Shown piece after piece: positions 17,285 through 26,420 of a DNA stretch of 64,000 nt (the first letter of the stretch is position 1; the number at the start of each line of letters is the position of its first letter). A program made the position numbers and the translations under genes. Source of the DNA: Neorickettsia sennetsu str. Miyayama (GTDB lineage: Bacteria; Pseudomonadota; Alphaproteobacteria; Rickettsiales; Anaplasmataceae); the NCBI RefSeq assembly GCF_000013165.1, contig NC_007798.1, forward strand, positions 62,001 through 126,000. Direction: 5' to 3'. Below the pieces are notes generated by a model, which did not search any database, was not told the DNA's origin, and saw only the letters and a list, made by a program, of their open reading frames with translations.

Positions 17285-18091
17285 CTAATTAATCTCAAGT
17301 AGTTCAGGCCCAATAGGTAAGTATCTTCTCTTGTATTGAGCTTTTTTAACCCGTTCAACGACCATTGAGACTATTCGTTCATCTATACTTAAAATTGTTA
17401 AATCTTGTTTACATGAGATGGCGGTTAAAATTTGGTCGAGTATTTCATACTCTGGAAGTTCGTCACAATCTCTCTGGTTGTACTTTAACTCAGCGGTTGG
17501 AGCTTTTCTTAATACCGATTCTGGGATAATACTTATCTTCTGTAGCATACTGCTTTCTGGTATATTGCCATTACGCCATTGTGCAAGTTTGTAAACCTGG
17601 GTTTTTAAAAATGGTGAAATAGGTGCATATCCGCCGCATGAATCGCCATAGAGGGTAAAGTAACCTGTAAGGATCTCAGACCTGTTGCTGGTCGAAAGCA
17701 CCATGCTCTTGGTTTTATTTGAAAGTCCCATCAAGGTGACAGCGCGTATACGTGATTGCAAGTTCTGTTCTGTGATATCCTGTTCTTCCCATGTTACGCA
17801 GTGTGAAAAAACCTCTTTGAATGACTGAAGCAGTCCATCTATGCGGATCACTGTGTGAGCCACGCCCAACCTATGAGCGATCTCTAGTGCATCATCGAGA
17901 CTATCGGTGCTTGTATAGGGAGAAGGCATCATCACGGTTCGCACGCGACTATTACCAAATGCATCAGTCGCGATTGCTGCAACTAAGGCCGAGTCTATTC
18001 CTCCAGAAAGTCCAACGATTACATCTAGCATGTCTGTGTTTTTTAAGTACTTTCTCAGTTCATGGAGCACAGATAAATAGTATTTTTCCAA
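17285..18091 (-). CDS. nadE: NAD synthetase (synthetase domain only)
   Basis: 268 residues from ATG 18091. NadE adenylates and amidates nicotinic acid adenine dinucleotide to NAD. The PP-loop SGGIDSALVAAIATDAFG (about residues 29-46) is intact. STSNRSEILTGYFTLYGDSC and the KAPTAEL-NQRDCDELPEYEILD region match the synthetase half of the two-domain, glutamine-dependent enzymes. The N-terminal nitrilase-type glutaminase (about 270 residues) is absent, and nothing like it is coded in the 500 bp upstream. The enzyme may therefore use ammonia directly or a separate amidase. nadC, which acts earlier in the pathway, is at 38.7 kb. Confidence 0.93.
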   Translation of the reverse strand: MEKYYLSVLHELRKYLKNTDMLDVIVGLSGGIDSALVAAIATDAFGNSRVRTVMMPSPYTSTDSLDDALEIAHRLGVAHTVIRIDGLLQSFKEVFSHCVTWEEQDITEQNLQSRIRAVTLMGLSNKTKSMVLSTSNRSEILTGYFTLYGDSCGGYAPISPFLKTQVYKLAQWRNGNIPESSMLQKISIIPESVLRKAPTAELKYNQRDCDELPEYEILDQILTAISCKQDLTILSIDERIVSMVVERVKKAQYKRRYLPIGPELLEIN

Positions 18092-18169
18092 TTTAGGGTG
18101 ATGTTTTTATACGTAAGCATTACAGATAACCTTTACTTTGTGCGAGGTAAAGAGATCATACGTTTGCAT

Positions 18170-18579
18170 TCACCGGAAAACCTTGGGTAGATTCATGATT
18201 TTATACTCATCTGGGTCTACAAGGTAGTCTCCAATTGGAATTCTGTGCCGTATTTCCACTATGTGAACAAAGCATTCGTTGATGAAGCGTGGCACTTTAA
18301 TAGAGTGTTTGTAAACTTGCGGTTTACATTTAGGAATCTTTCTATTTTGCGAGAGAGATATTTCAGCTCTTATACTCAACTTTAAGAGAAAGTTTGTTTT
18401 CGCGATAGGCGTCTGTTAGAATTTCCAGCCTGCGTTAATTTGTCGGATTCAAAAAGTTTTACAAAGTTATACTTCAAGCGTATTAGCTGCGAAAGTTGTT
18501 GCAGTAGGTTCCGAATATCAAACGTATTTTGACTTTCGATCTCGTAAAAACAGCGAGCTCTGTACAATGTTGATATCAT
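18170..18579 (-). pseudogene. Possible frameshifted small gene
   Basis: Two minus-strand open stretches abut: one from ATG 18577-18579 to the stop at 18382-18384 (ISTLYRARCFYEIE onward, helical and basic) and one from about 18379 to 18170 (ISLSQNRKIPKCKPQVYKH onward, with FVHIVEIRHRIPIGDYLVD). One base shift near 18380 would join them into a ~135-residue basic protein. No family recognised. It could equally be two unrelated chance ORFs in the nadE-lipB divergent spacer. Low confidence. Confidence 0.25.
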
Positions 18580-18621
18580 GAATTTGTATAATGACCTCAA
18601 GCGGGTCTGTGTCAATGGGTT

Positions 18622-19254
18622 ATGATGGAATGGAAAATTGATAAAGACTGTGTTGATTACCAAATGTCACTCATGTTTATGCAAGAGCGGGTGAAGCAGG
18701 TTATTAACGGTTCAGGCGATGAATTGGTGTGGATGTTGCAATATGAGGCGCTCTATACGGGTGGCACGAGTGCAGATCCACAGGATCTACTCAATTCAGA
18801 TCTTTTCCCAGTTTTCAACGTGGGCAGAGGTGGTAAGTACACTTATCATGGTCCTGGGCAACGTGTTATCTATCCAATACTTAATCTAAGAAGCCGTAAT
18901 ATATGTGATCTCCATAAATATATTTATTTGTTGGAAGAAGTAGTAATTGTCACGCTCGATAATTTTGGGATTAATGGCTGTAGAAAAGAGGGGCATATTG
19001 GGGTCTGGGTTGGAACGGGATGTCAGCCACCAAAAAAAATTGCGGCAATTGGTGTAAGAGTGAGTAAGTGGGTAAGTTATCATGGCATTGCTGTTAATTT
19101 GTATCCAGATCTGAGCCACTATGATGCGATAATTCCCTGCGGAATTAAGAATTTTGGTGTAACTTCTGCAAAGGAAATGGGTATAGAAATAAGGAGCTTT
19201 AATGCATTTGATAGATACTTCAAAAAATCATTTGTGAAAATCTTTGGCGAATGA
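18622..19254 (+). CDS. lipB: Octanoyl-[acyl carrier protein]:protein octanoyltransferase
   Basis: 210 residues; ATGATG at 18622/18625. LipB moves octanoyl from ACP to the lipoyl domains of 2-oxoacid dehydrogenases, after which LipA adds sulfur. Motifs: LQYEALYTGG, RGGKYTYHGPGQRVIYPI (substrate loop), HIGVWVG, and the conserved Lys in KIAAIGVRVSKWVSYHGIAV. The catalytic Cys is in IIPCGI. Length is normal. truB starts 11 nt after the stop on the same strand, so the two likely form an operon. Confidence 0.96.
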   Translation: MMEWKIDKDCVDYQMSLMFMQERVKQVINGSGDELVWMLQYEALYTGGTSADPQDLLNSDLFPVFNVGRGGKYTYHGPGQRVIYPILNLRSRNICDLHKYIYLLEEVVIVTLDNFGINGCRKEGHIGVWVGTGCQPPKKIAAIGVRVSKWVSYHGIAVNLYPDLSHYDAIIPCGIKNFGVTSAKEMGIEIRSFNAFDRYFKKSFVKIFGE

Positions 19255-19265
19255 GTTAGGGTGGT

Positions 19266-19973
19266 ATGACGTTGGATGTGAAATTAGATAGCATAGAAGG
19301 TTGGCTTAGCTTGGATAAAGAAAGCGGAATCTCCTCGTTTGGTGCATTGAAACTTTTAAAGCGTAAGTTTGGTGTAAAGAAGGCGGGTTATGTAGGAACA
19401 TTAGACCCTATTGCAACGGGAGTCCTGGTTATTGCTCTTGGCAGGACAACAAAGCTTATCCCGCAGTTTGATGATTCTTTCAAAGAATACGAATTCGCAA
19501 TTGAATGGGGTGCGGAAACAGATACACTAGATTCGGAGGGTGCAGTGCTTCGAAATGGTGGGCTCATACCAAGTACAAGTGCAATTCTTGGGGTTTTACC
19601 GTCATTTCTTGGTGAGCAGTTACAAGTGCCACCTAAGTTTTCGGCCATCCACGTAAACGGCCATAGGGCCTATTCACTCGCCCGAGCTGGTATAGAGTTT
19701 AACATGCAACCTAGAAGGGTCGTTATACACAGTATCGAATGCATGAATCATTCAGCTGGACAATCAACCTTAAAAGTATCATGTAGTAAAGGAACTTATG
19801 TCAGGGCGCTCGCTCGGGACATCGCACGCAAGCTGGAGTCATTAGCATTTGTAAGCAAAATACGCAGAACAAGATCAGGCATATTCAACGTTACCAGTGG
19901 AAACAAGCTTTCAGAAATTACAAAGGAGCATATAGTCCCACCAAGTGTGCCACTTTGCAGGCCTAAAGGCTAA
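19266..19973 (+). CDS. truB: tRNA pseudouridine-55 synthase
   Basis: 235 residues from ATG 19266. TruB makes pseudouridine 55 in the T loop of tRNAs. GWLSLDKESGISSFGALKLL and KKAGYVGTLDPIATGVLVIA (catalytic Asp in GTLDP) are intact, as are VPPKFSAIHVNGHRAYSLAR and the CSKGTYVRALARDI strand. At 235 residues it ends shortly after the catalytic domain (RRTRSGIF), so the C-terminal PUA-type extension of longer TruBs is missing, as in other reduced genomes. Its stop overlaps the stop of a minus-strand small ORF by 3 nt. Confidence 0.96.
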   Translation: MTLDVKLDSIEGWLSLDKESGISSFGALKLLKRKFGVKKAGYVGTLDPIATGVLVIALGRTTKLIPQFDDSFKEYEFAIEWGAETDTLDSEGAVLRNGGLIPSTSAILGVLPSFLGEQLQVPPKFSAIHVNGHRAYSLARAGIEFNMQPRRVVIHSIECMNHSAGQSTLKVSCSKGTYVRALARDIARKLESLAFVSKIRRTRSGIFNVTSGNKLSEITKEHIVPPSVPLCRPKG

Positions 19974-20119
19974 TCACCCCTGCCTACATCAGATGCCCGT
20001 GAAACCGACTCTACTGATTCGTTCCTGGAAGTTCCACGTAGGACGAGTGTGATTGCAGCCGCCATAAAAATGGCCAAGCAGCAAAAAGCACAAAACAGAA
20101 GGAGCTTACCGGTATCCAT
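19970..20119 (-). CDS. 49-residue single-helix membrane protein candidate
   Basis: ATG at 20119-20117, stop at 19972-19970, convergent with truB and overlapping its stop. The peptide starts MDTGKLLLFC, continues as a hydrophobic helix to about residue 27 (AIFMAAAITLVLRG) and ends polar (TSRNESVESVSRASDVGRGD). GGGGAAT just before the ATG can serve as ribosome-binding site. The basic residue after the helix and the clean N-in layout look like a genuine small membrane protein. No homolog recognised. Confidence 0.5.
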   Translation of the reverse strand: MDTGKLLLFCAFCCLAIFMAAAITLVLRGTSRNESVESVSRASDVGRGD

Positions 20120-20596
20120 GTATTCCCCACTATCGAACCATCATACCATGGTTAATTGTATGGCTTTTTCACGATGGAGTCAAGGTGTTGAGCTGGCTGT
20201 AGAAGTGGTTCTGCTTTCGTAACATGCGTTCTTTGCGCACTAAGGCGGTGATATTCCTTATTTTCTAGGGGTGCTGTTTTACGATTTTTTTTATTCCTAC
20301 AAGCGCAGTGTTTCCCTTAATAGAGAGGTCTTTGTCGTTTGAGGATACACCACTTAGAGATTAGGATAGTTCGGAGATATCATATGATGAAATTGTACAT
20401 ATGTATAAAAAAGTATTATAGTGTTCCCGTTCAATACAGTTTCCTTTCTGATATGTTTCTTAGGCAAGATAGCAATTTGGTTATCTACCTTGAGGATTTG
20501 GCTTGTTTTTCCATTCCAGTTATGAACTGTTGTTCGGGAAACATAGGATCAAATTTTGTCGTTGTATTGTCTTTTCATAGGTATTAGAGGTTGAAA
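20120..20596. other. Spacer with no supported gene
   Basis: An 82-codon ORF (20339-20587, starting TTG) is Tyr- and Ile-rich and has no ribosome-binding site or family trait; I do not support it. The AT-rich stretch probably holds promoters for the divergent small ORF and the 20597 gene. Confidence 0.45.
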
Positions 20597-21676
20597 ATGT
20601 CAACTGTAGAGTTATGTAAACCAAAGTATTTGCTTCCCATATTGTTCGTTGCTGCGGTAGGTTTGTCATGTGTAATTGTTGTCCTTGCAACAGGGATTGT
20701 TTTTATGAGAAGGTCTTGTGCTGAGCTTGCAAGACTTAATGAGAAGGTTGATGGTTTACAGTGCGTGGTTGAGAATTTTTGTCCAGATTGCGCAGTTGGA
20801 AGTTTTTATAAAGAATTAGATCCGTATCTTACAGCAAATATGGGCGTAGTTCGTGATCAACTTATTGGGCTTCAGTGTAGGGATGATTTACACCAAACTT
20901 CGTGTATACAAAGTGGTGGTGATGTATCTACTGTACTTTATGACGCTGCTGGTGCTGCTGATGGTACACCTAACAATGGGTGCGCACTTACGGAACAGTT
21001 AAAACCTAAAGTGTCAGTATCACTTAAAACAAAATCACCTAAAAAGGTTGCACTGCAAGGGTTTAATCATGCGCTTGATGTTGCTGAGTCCGTAAAAACA
21101 GAGTGCTGTGATAATGTTAAGCAAATATCGGTAGATAATGGTATCGGCATGGCTTATGGTGTACGGGGCCATCCTTCAGGTAGCTCACAAAATACGGAAC
21201 GGCGTGCATTTGAGATAACGACTCCTGACCCAAGTCCCAGCAAAGATTCTCTGTCTGGGGCTTCTGTCCGTAGCGTTGGTGATGGCGCTAGTAGTTCTAG
21301 ACAATATGAGTGCGGTAATCAATGTCCAAAAACACCTGGTACTGTAGTTGAGTTGGGTGATTGTGACATGTATGTTTGCAATCCGTGTCTTACAGATGAT
21401 ATGAGCCGCCCTGTTGAGTCGGATTGTAATTCACCAGATTTTGTTGAGAGTGGTGTTTCTTTCCTTAATTCACTGGAAAAGGCTTCTAAGGATTTAGTGT
21501 CCTCTTTGGATGCTAGTTTAGTGTATGCGTCAGATATGTTATCTTCCTTCGACATGCTACTTCCTCCTTTGAGTGGTGATAATGATTCGGTGGAATTAAA
21601 GACGTCCATTGTTACATCTGCTGGGGTGCTTAGCGTTACTGAGTCTGAACCACCTAGTACATGTTTGGGCAATTAA
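20597..21676 (+). CDS. Single-anchor protein with long Cys-containing tail
   Basis: 359 residues from ATG 20597, 6 nt after AGAGG; the TTG at 20591 would overlap that site. A short N-terminus, then one helix at about residues 11-37 (LLPILFVAAVGLSCVIVVLA, ending MRRS), then ~320 hydrophilic residues with about 15 Cys and many Ser, Thr and Asp. CAELARLNEKVDGLQCVVEN just after the helix could be a short coiled coil. The Cys content suggests disulfides, hence an extracytoplasmic tail; that is inference. It precedes the macrodomain-like array and shares the single N-terminal anchor, but not the array motifs (no VRICC end). Function unknown. Confidence 0.7.
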   Translation: MSTVELCKPKYLLPILFVAAVGLSCVIVVLATGIVFMRRSCAELARLNEKVDGLQCVVENFCPDCAVGSFYKELDPYLTANMGVVRDQLIGLQCRDDLHQTSCIQSGGDVSTVLYDAAGAADGTPNNGCALTEQLKPKVSVSLKTKSPKKVALQGFNHALDVAESVKTECCDNVKQISVDNGIGMAYGVRGHPSGSSQNTERRAFEITTPDPSPSKDSLSGASVRSVGDGASSSRQYECGNQCPKTPGTVVELGDCDMYVCNPCLTDDMSRPVESDCNSPDFVESGVSFLNSLEKASKDLVSSLDASLVYASDMLSSFDMLLPPLSGDNDSVELKTSIVTSAGVLSVTESEPPSTCLGN

Positions 21677-22762
21677 AGTTTCTTTGTGGTCCAAGCATTT
21701 GGTACTAAATGTGTGAGTCCTGAAACGTATAAATCCGCTCTGAACGGGTAGGAAGTGGGTTGATCTCACTTAAGGTTGTTTTTTCTCGTGTTGCCTTTCA
21801 TTTTTTCCGCCCGGAATATCGCAAAACCGTGTTTGCTATTTTGCTAAGTTTTTCTGGCTATGTGAATGCTCTTCCATCTACGGCTCTGAGTAGTAATACG
21901 GGGAGAATGCATAAAACGGTTGAGCTTCTTGATGTACTGGAAGTTGCCTAGGTATGTTTCCCGTACAAATGCATTGTAGTTTCTATTTTGAAGGTATTTT
22001 AAGGTTTCAAAATAGGTGAACTGATTAATGATATACACCTCTTCGTGTTAAGGAGATATACGATTTTTCTCATGAAGCCACCCTCATGATAGCGGTAATG
22101 GATTTTAAGAGACGCTTTGGCAAAGATTGCTCTAGGTCTGATCAACTAAGTGCTTTTGCCTAAGCGTTTTTGTGTGCTGTCAACTATAATACAAGCAACC
22201 CTTCGATCGAACCTTTAGGTGTGCAGAGTGCGAAAATTTGTTGTGGTGACAGGGCGATACAACTTGCTTTATTTCCGCAACGGTCGGAGTAATTCAAGCA
22301 GCTGGTACAAGCGCAGATTCACGCAGTCTGTGGGATAGTACCTAAGATAACTACCTAATATCTCGAGTTTTGAGGGAAATGGCGATCCAAGTAGTACGGA
22401 TGTAGACCGTAATAGAGCGGGGCATCAGTTTAACATTTGAGTATGTGAAGGCATGATACTTCCATATTAAGTGCAAGAGTGTGAGTCACGAGTTCAGAGG
22501 TGTAAGAATGATTGTACTTCTGAACCTTGTGTTTCAGAATACAGTTTAATTGTAACCCCTATGTCAGAGGTCTTTTCAAATGTAGGGGTTAAGTTTCAAG
22601 TTTACGGTAGAGAAAAGGTTGGTTTTCCTGTCTACGGGCGATAGAACTAAGCTTTTAACCTCTTATAGAATACTTTTAAATTTACTTTTATATTAAATTA
22701 TTATAAACTTAGTATTGATAGTGGGTAATGTTCCCAATTGCAATTAATTAGGAGAAAGCAAT
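21677..22762. other. Long spacer upstream of the array
   Basis: About 1.1 kb. A 63-codon ORF at 21760-21951 (one helix, FAILLSFSGYVNALP) is possible but unsupported. A 10-bp inverted repeat CTATTTTGAA/TTCAAAATAG lies at 21983-22015. The end of the spacer (22670-22725) is strongly AT-rich and contains ACTTTTAAATTTACTTT, a motif recurring upstream of other array genes, probably the promoter region. Confidence 0.5.
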
Positions 22763-23689
22763 ATGGAAGAGAAAAAAATGCTTTTTTTGATTTGTATAGT
22801 GCCGGTTTTCCTGCTGCTGTTAGCATTAGCAGTTGCACTTTACAAGCTATGCAAAAAGCGTGCTGCACGAAGTGTCCTCCCGGATAGTGGTGGGACAACT
22901 GGTCGGTTTGTACAGCTTGAGGAAGAGGGTGGAGCTGAACAGGTCAAGCCATTGCCGCCAGAGCAGCGTCCGTCTCCTCAGCTTGAGAGAGCGCAACTTG
23001 GGCCGCTAGATATTCCAGTTCCTGGTATAGGAGGTTGCGTTTTAGCGCGCGAGGGAATTTTAGCTGTAGAACCTGGAATGTCAGGAGTCGGCTGGTATGG
23101 TAATGTGGTAGTCTTGGATCCAGGTGGAACTATTTTCCATACGCGTAGGTATGCTGGAGGTGGTGCTTCAGGTGCGTTGTACGGTGCTCTTGGTGTCCTA
23201 AATACCTTCGTTGAGAGGCCTTTGGCAAACCGTCTTGGTATGTCACACGTAGTCTATAACCCAAGGATCTTCAAGGGTCGGTTTTGGCAGGCATGTGTTA
23301 TACATCTTCACTCTCCAGATATGAGTAGGCTTTCTCGTCCCCCTGGTACATGCGCACGTATCCTCCGTGATCAACTTTACTCCCTATTCATTGAGGCGTT
23401 TGCCCTTGTACAGCGTGAGCGCTTACCTGACACCTCTGTTGTCATGGTACCGCTGGTGTCTTCGGGTATATATTCTGGAAATATAAACAGAGAGGGGTAT
23501 GTCCGTGCTTTTTCTGATGCATTCCTCACTGCTTCTCATGTTTTTTGCGGCGGTACTAGTCTAGCTGCGGCTTTAGGAGTTAGAGAGGTTAGGATTTGCT
23601 GCTACGGTGAGGGCATGCAGCGTGCTTTAGCTGAAGAAATGCAGCAACAAGCCGTAGGAATAGGGCAACAAGCTTCAATCGCAAAATAG
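22763..23689 (+). CDS. Membrane-anchored macrodomain-like protein, array member 1
   Basis: 308 residues from ATG 22763 with a good ribosome-binding site (TTAGGAGAAAGC). Helix at about 6-27 followed by a basic stop (KLCKKRAARS), a Pro/Glu-rich linker to about 80, then one ~200-residue domain. I read that domain as a divergent macrodomain: strand VVVLD (115-119), glycine loop GGGASGALYGALG (132-144), strand CVIHLHSPD (178-186), helix, strand VVMVPLVSSGIYSGN (226-240) like the macro ISTGIYG loop, and a last strand VRICC (276-280). Asp stands where the usual Asn of the first loop is expected. Macrodomains bind ADP-ribose or its derivatives; binding here is unproven. Best preserved of the seven paralogs. 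Confidence 0.7.
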   Translation: MEEKKMLFLICIVPVFLLLLALAVALYKLCKKRAARSVLPDSGGTTGRFVQLEEEGGAEQVKPLPPEQRPSPQLERAQLGPLDIPVPGIGGCVLAREGILAVEPGMSGVGWYGNVVVLDPGGTIFHTRRYAGGGASGALYGALGVLNTFVERPLANRLGMSHVVYNPRIFKGRFWQACVIHLHSPDMSRLSRPPGTCARILRDQLYSLFIEAFALVQRERLPDTSVVMVPLVSSGIYSGNINREGYVRAFSDAFLTASHVFCGGTSLAAALGVREVRICCYGEGMQRALAEEMQQQAVGIGQQASIAK

Positions 23690-24132
23690 CTATCTCGCTG
23701 AACTAGTTCCTAAACAAGAGTTGTCCGATATCTCATATTTTCACTGAAACGATAAACCAATAGACGGGCGTGATATCCCAATTTATCGACGTAGCATCCA
23801 AAGTGAACGACATAGCACTTATGTACTCAGTTAGAAGGCTAGGTAATAAGTCTAGATGTGTAAATCTCGGTGTCTAGGCTTTGTTCGTTTCAGTGTACAG
23901 TTCTGAATCTTCCTAAATATGAGTGTTGTGTTTCATGTTTGCTTCGGAAGAAAGTAATATGCGCTTTCTTACCCTCTTCTATTCAATGAATGTCTTAGGG
24001 AAATTCCTATAAATTTTCTATAAACCCTTCTGAATTTATTCGCGTATTGAGCGTTGTAGTTGCCATCTATTGCTCCTTGAAGTTGTGCTTTAGTTATTCT
24101 ATAACTAACATGAATTAATATAACACTCCAAC
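23690..24132. other. Array spacer with hairpin
   Basis: No gene. An imperfect stem AAGTCTAGA...TCTAGGCTT lies near 23848-23882, a possible mRNA 3' end for the upstream gene. The AT-rich end (from about 24000) is the probable promoter region of 24133. Confidence 0.5.
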
Positions 24133-25413
24133 ATGAAATCAAATGCTAAGATAGGCATTATAGCTGGGAGCATAGCACTTTTTACGGTGTTGATAGTTAC
24201 ACTTTGTATAATGCTTGGAAAGCGCGCTGAGCGAAAAGCTCTTCCAGTAGGAACTCAGAAAAAACCGGAAAGAGAGGATGGCAAAACTCATACTCGTGCA
24301 GATAAGGGGATCGGTGCGCAGGAAGTTCCTATAAATGAGACCTCAGATTCGGTATCGAAACGATATATATCTTATGCTATTTTTAGCCTTGACGGGAACA
24401 TCGATGTACGTAAAGTTCCCATCAACCAGTCGGTAGCTACGGTGACACAAGAGCAACCACTTTATATCTCTGTATGTCCGGAGATCCATGTGAGGAGAAC
24501 TCCGAGAGATGTGTCATTCACTACGTTAGAGCAAACAGGAAATAAGAGTGGTCAGTCGGTAAATGAAGTAGGGCAAAAGCGGGGGAGTGAATTTTCTCGT
24601 GTCGTAAGAAACGCAGCAAAAAATGGAGAAAAAAGTATTTTACGTGCTGCGCATGCGGTGACAAATATAGAGGGGGATTTGATCAGTCAGTCAGCACACG
24701 CAAAATCACCTATGCTGCTGGGATCACCATCTTCCTCTTTTAAAGAAAAAGAAGCGAGTATTACTACTTCAATACCTGGTTTAAAAGGTTGTGTCTTAAC
24801 TTCAGATGGGCTTTTAGGTCCGGCCAGGGCAACTAAACCAAACTGGAGTGGTAATGTGGTAATTGTTGATGTAGCTGAAAAAATCTTCAAGAAGTGTAGC
24901 TATGTTGGAAAAGGCGTTTCAGGTAGTTTATACAAGGCCCTTGGAATTTTTGGAACTTCAGTTGGCAAGTTCGAGAAAAGAGAAATTAATGAGGGGAAAA
25001 GGGTTCTTGATTCGGGGATTTTTAGGCGTGATGGTTACAGTGCGCGTGTCATACATGTTTCTTCTATGAACATAAATGAGACTTCTAAAAGGAGAGAGAG
25101 CAAATGGAATTTGTCTAAAGCTCTTTATAGAACCTTTACAAGAACATTCGCTAAGCTAAGAGGTATGTCAGGTTTGCCCGGTGATACAGTTGTTATGATA
25201 CCGGTGGTACATCTGGGAAAGTGTGCTGGGCGTTCGCTTCAACAGCAGTGTTTTGTTGAGGCATTGTATTCTTCTATTAAGGGGTTTGGTGATCGATCTT
25301 TACCTGAAGCTTTAGGAGTTAAAGAGGTTAGGATTTGTTGCGGCGATCCAAAAACACATGCTGTTTTAGCTGAGTTGATGAGTCAAAAAGCTAGTGCGGG
25401 TGTAGAGATGTAG
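24133..25413 (+). CDS. Membrane-anchored macrodomain-like protein, array member 2
   Basis: 426 residues from ATG 24133. Helix at about 8-28 (IIAGSIALFTVLIVTLCIML), then a long basic linker (to about 215) unique to this member, with repeated IDVRKVPIN-like and IHVRRTP-like phrases. The shared domain follows: IPGLKGCVLTSDGLLGP, NVVIVD strand, GKGVSGSLYKALG glycine loop, ARVIHVSSM, DTVVMIPVVHLGKCAGR, and VKEVRICCGDPKTHAVLAEL at the end. The first loop keeps two of three glycines and the second loop is changed (no SSGIY). It fits the array family and is probably a diverged, perhaps non-binding, macrodomain. Longest member of the array. Confidence 0.7.
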   Translation: MKSNAKIGIIAGSIALFTVLIVTLCIMLGKRAERKALPVGTQKKPEREDGKTHTRADKGIGAQEVPINETSDSVSKRYISYAIFSLDGNIDVRKVPINQSVATVTQEQPLYISVCPEIHVRRTPRDVSFTTLEQTGNKSGQSVNEVGQKRGSEFSRVVRNAAKNGEKSILRAAHAVTNIEGDLISQSAHAKSPMLLGSPSSSFKEKEASITTSIPGLKGCVLTSDGLLGPARATKPNWSGNVVIVDVAEKIFKKCSYVGKGVSGSLYKALGIFGTSVGKFEKREINEGKRVLDSGIFRRDGYSARVIHVSSMNINETSKRRESKWNLSKALYRTFTRTFAKLRGMSGLPGDTVVMIPVVHLGKCAGRSLQQQCFVEALYSSIKGFGDRSLPEALGVKEVRICCGDPKTHAVLAELMSQKASAGVEM

Positions 25414-25849
25414 CAGTTTCACTAAACAGTGTTTAGGCGAGAGTCGTCTGGTATTTCATGCCTTGTTAAAATAAGGAACAAATAGATCGTGTGCTCCAAG
25501 ATGCATTAACTCACTATCCTAGTACCTGAGTGATAGCGAAATAGCCTTTACATATTAGGTTGGAAGGACATAAGACAAACTTAGACGTGTGTAGGTTTTC
25601 ACACGTCTTAGCATCGTTTGTTGTAAGTGGTTTAGTTAAAATCTCTACGCTATCAGATCTTTCTGAACATAAGGGGATTATATTTCAGGTTCACTGTAAG
25701 AGAAAGTGATCTGAGGTTTTTCTATCCTTAAAAGAAGTGCCTCAGATTTTTATAAAACTTTCTAAATTTACTTTCATTGTTAAATAGTATAAATCTTGTC
25801 AGGGGCACTTTGCAGATTGCGCCCCTGATCATGAATTAGGAAGGTAGAT
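25414..25849. other. Array spacer with hairpins and upstream motif
   Basis: No gene. AGACGTGTG/CACACGTCT (25583-25608, 8-nt loop) is a 9-bp hairpin, probably at the end of the upstream mRNA. ACTTTCTAAATTTACTTT near 25760 matches the element before members 1 and 3. TCAGGGGC/GCCCCTGA (25799-25828) is a second hairpin just before the next ribosome-binding site and could occlude or position it. Confidence 0.55.
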
Positions 25850-26089
25850 ATGTTAGGGTTTGCTCCGGAAGTTCACGGTCCCATTGTGGCTGCTATACTA
25901 TTTTTTATTCTGCTTATGCTGCTGGAGCCAGTATGTGAGCTAGTGTTCCACATGAAAGGTTTTGCCACGTCAGAAGGTAGTCCAGAAAAAAGTCTTGCTG
26001 CGCTTACCGTTTCCTCATTATCACTGCAGTCTTCACCTTCCCGCACTGATCACAAAGGAGCAGCCGGGACTATCTTCTTACCGGACTAA
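25850..26089 (+). CDS. Short array stub: anchor without ectodomain
   Basis: 79 residues from ATG 25850, with the family-like leader and ribosome-binding site (ATTAGGAAGGTAGAT). One helix at about 11-32 (IVAAILFFILLMLLEPVCEL), then ~45 polar Ser/Thr-rich residues and a stop. The upstream element and position match full-size array members, but no macrodomain-like part follows before 26421. Either a truncated paralog or a genuine small membrane protein; the intact leader favours expression. Confidence 0.5.
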   Translation: MLGFAPEVHGPIVAAILFFILLMLLEPVCELVFHMKGFATSEGSPEKSLAALTVSSLSLQSSPSRTDHKGAAGTIFLPD

Positions 26090-26420
26090 AGGACTACATT
26101 TGACCCACGTAGAGATTTCATGTATACAGCTTCTTTTATATGCGAAAAGATTTCTTACCCAGCTGTAGGTAATACCCTACCTGTTATTGTATGCAGCTAT
26201 TTAAGGGCTTTATACGAGTAAATTTTCATTGGGGCTAGGTTCGTTTTCTGTACCATGGTGGGAGTTAGGATATGTCAGCTAATATATTTCCTCAAGTAGA
26301 TATTTAGGAAAGTTCCCGCAAGACTTTCTAAAATTATTTACTTTATAGTCACAATGTGCGATAAATAATATGCACAATCCTTAACAAAGTAAGTTTTTTT
26401 AAGAATAGTGTGAGGTTACT
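26090..26420. other. Leader duplicated upstream of two array members
   Basis: From about 26203 the sequence is nearly identical to 28497 onward and runs into the coding sequence of the next gene in both places. It includes ACTTTCTAAAATTATTTACTTT and the ribosome-binding region GTGTGAGGTTACT before a GTG start. No separate gene seen. Confidence 0.7.

Noticed and set aside
20339-20587. 82-codon ORF before the single-anchor gene
   Set aside because: Composition typical of AT-rich spacer, TTG start without ribosome-binding site.
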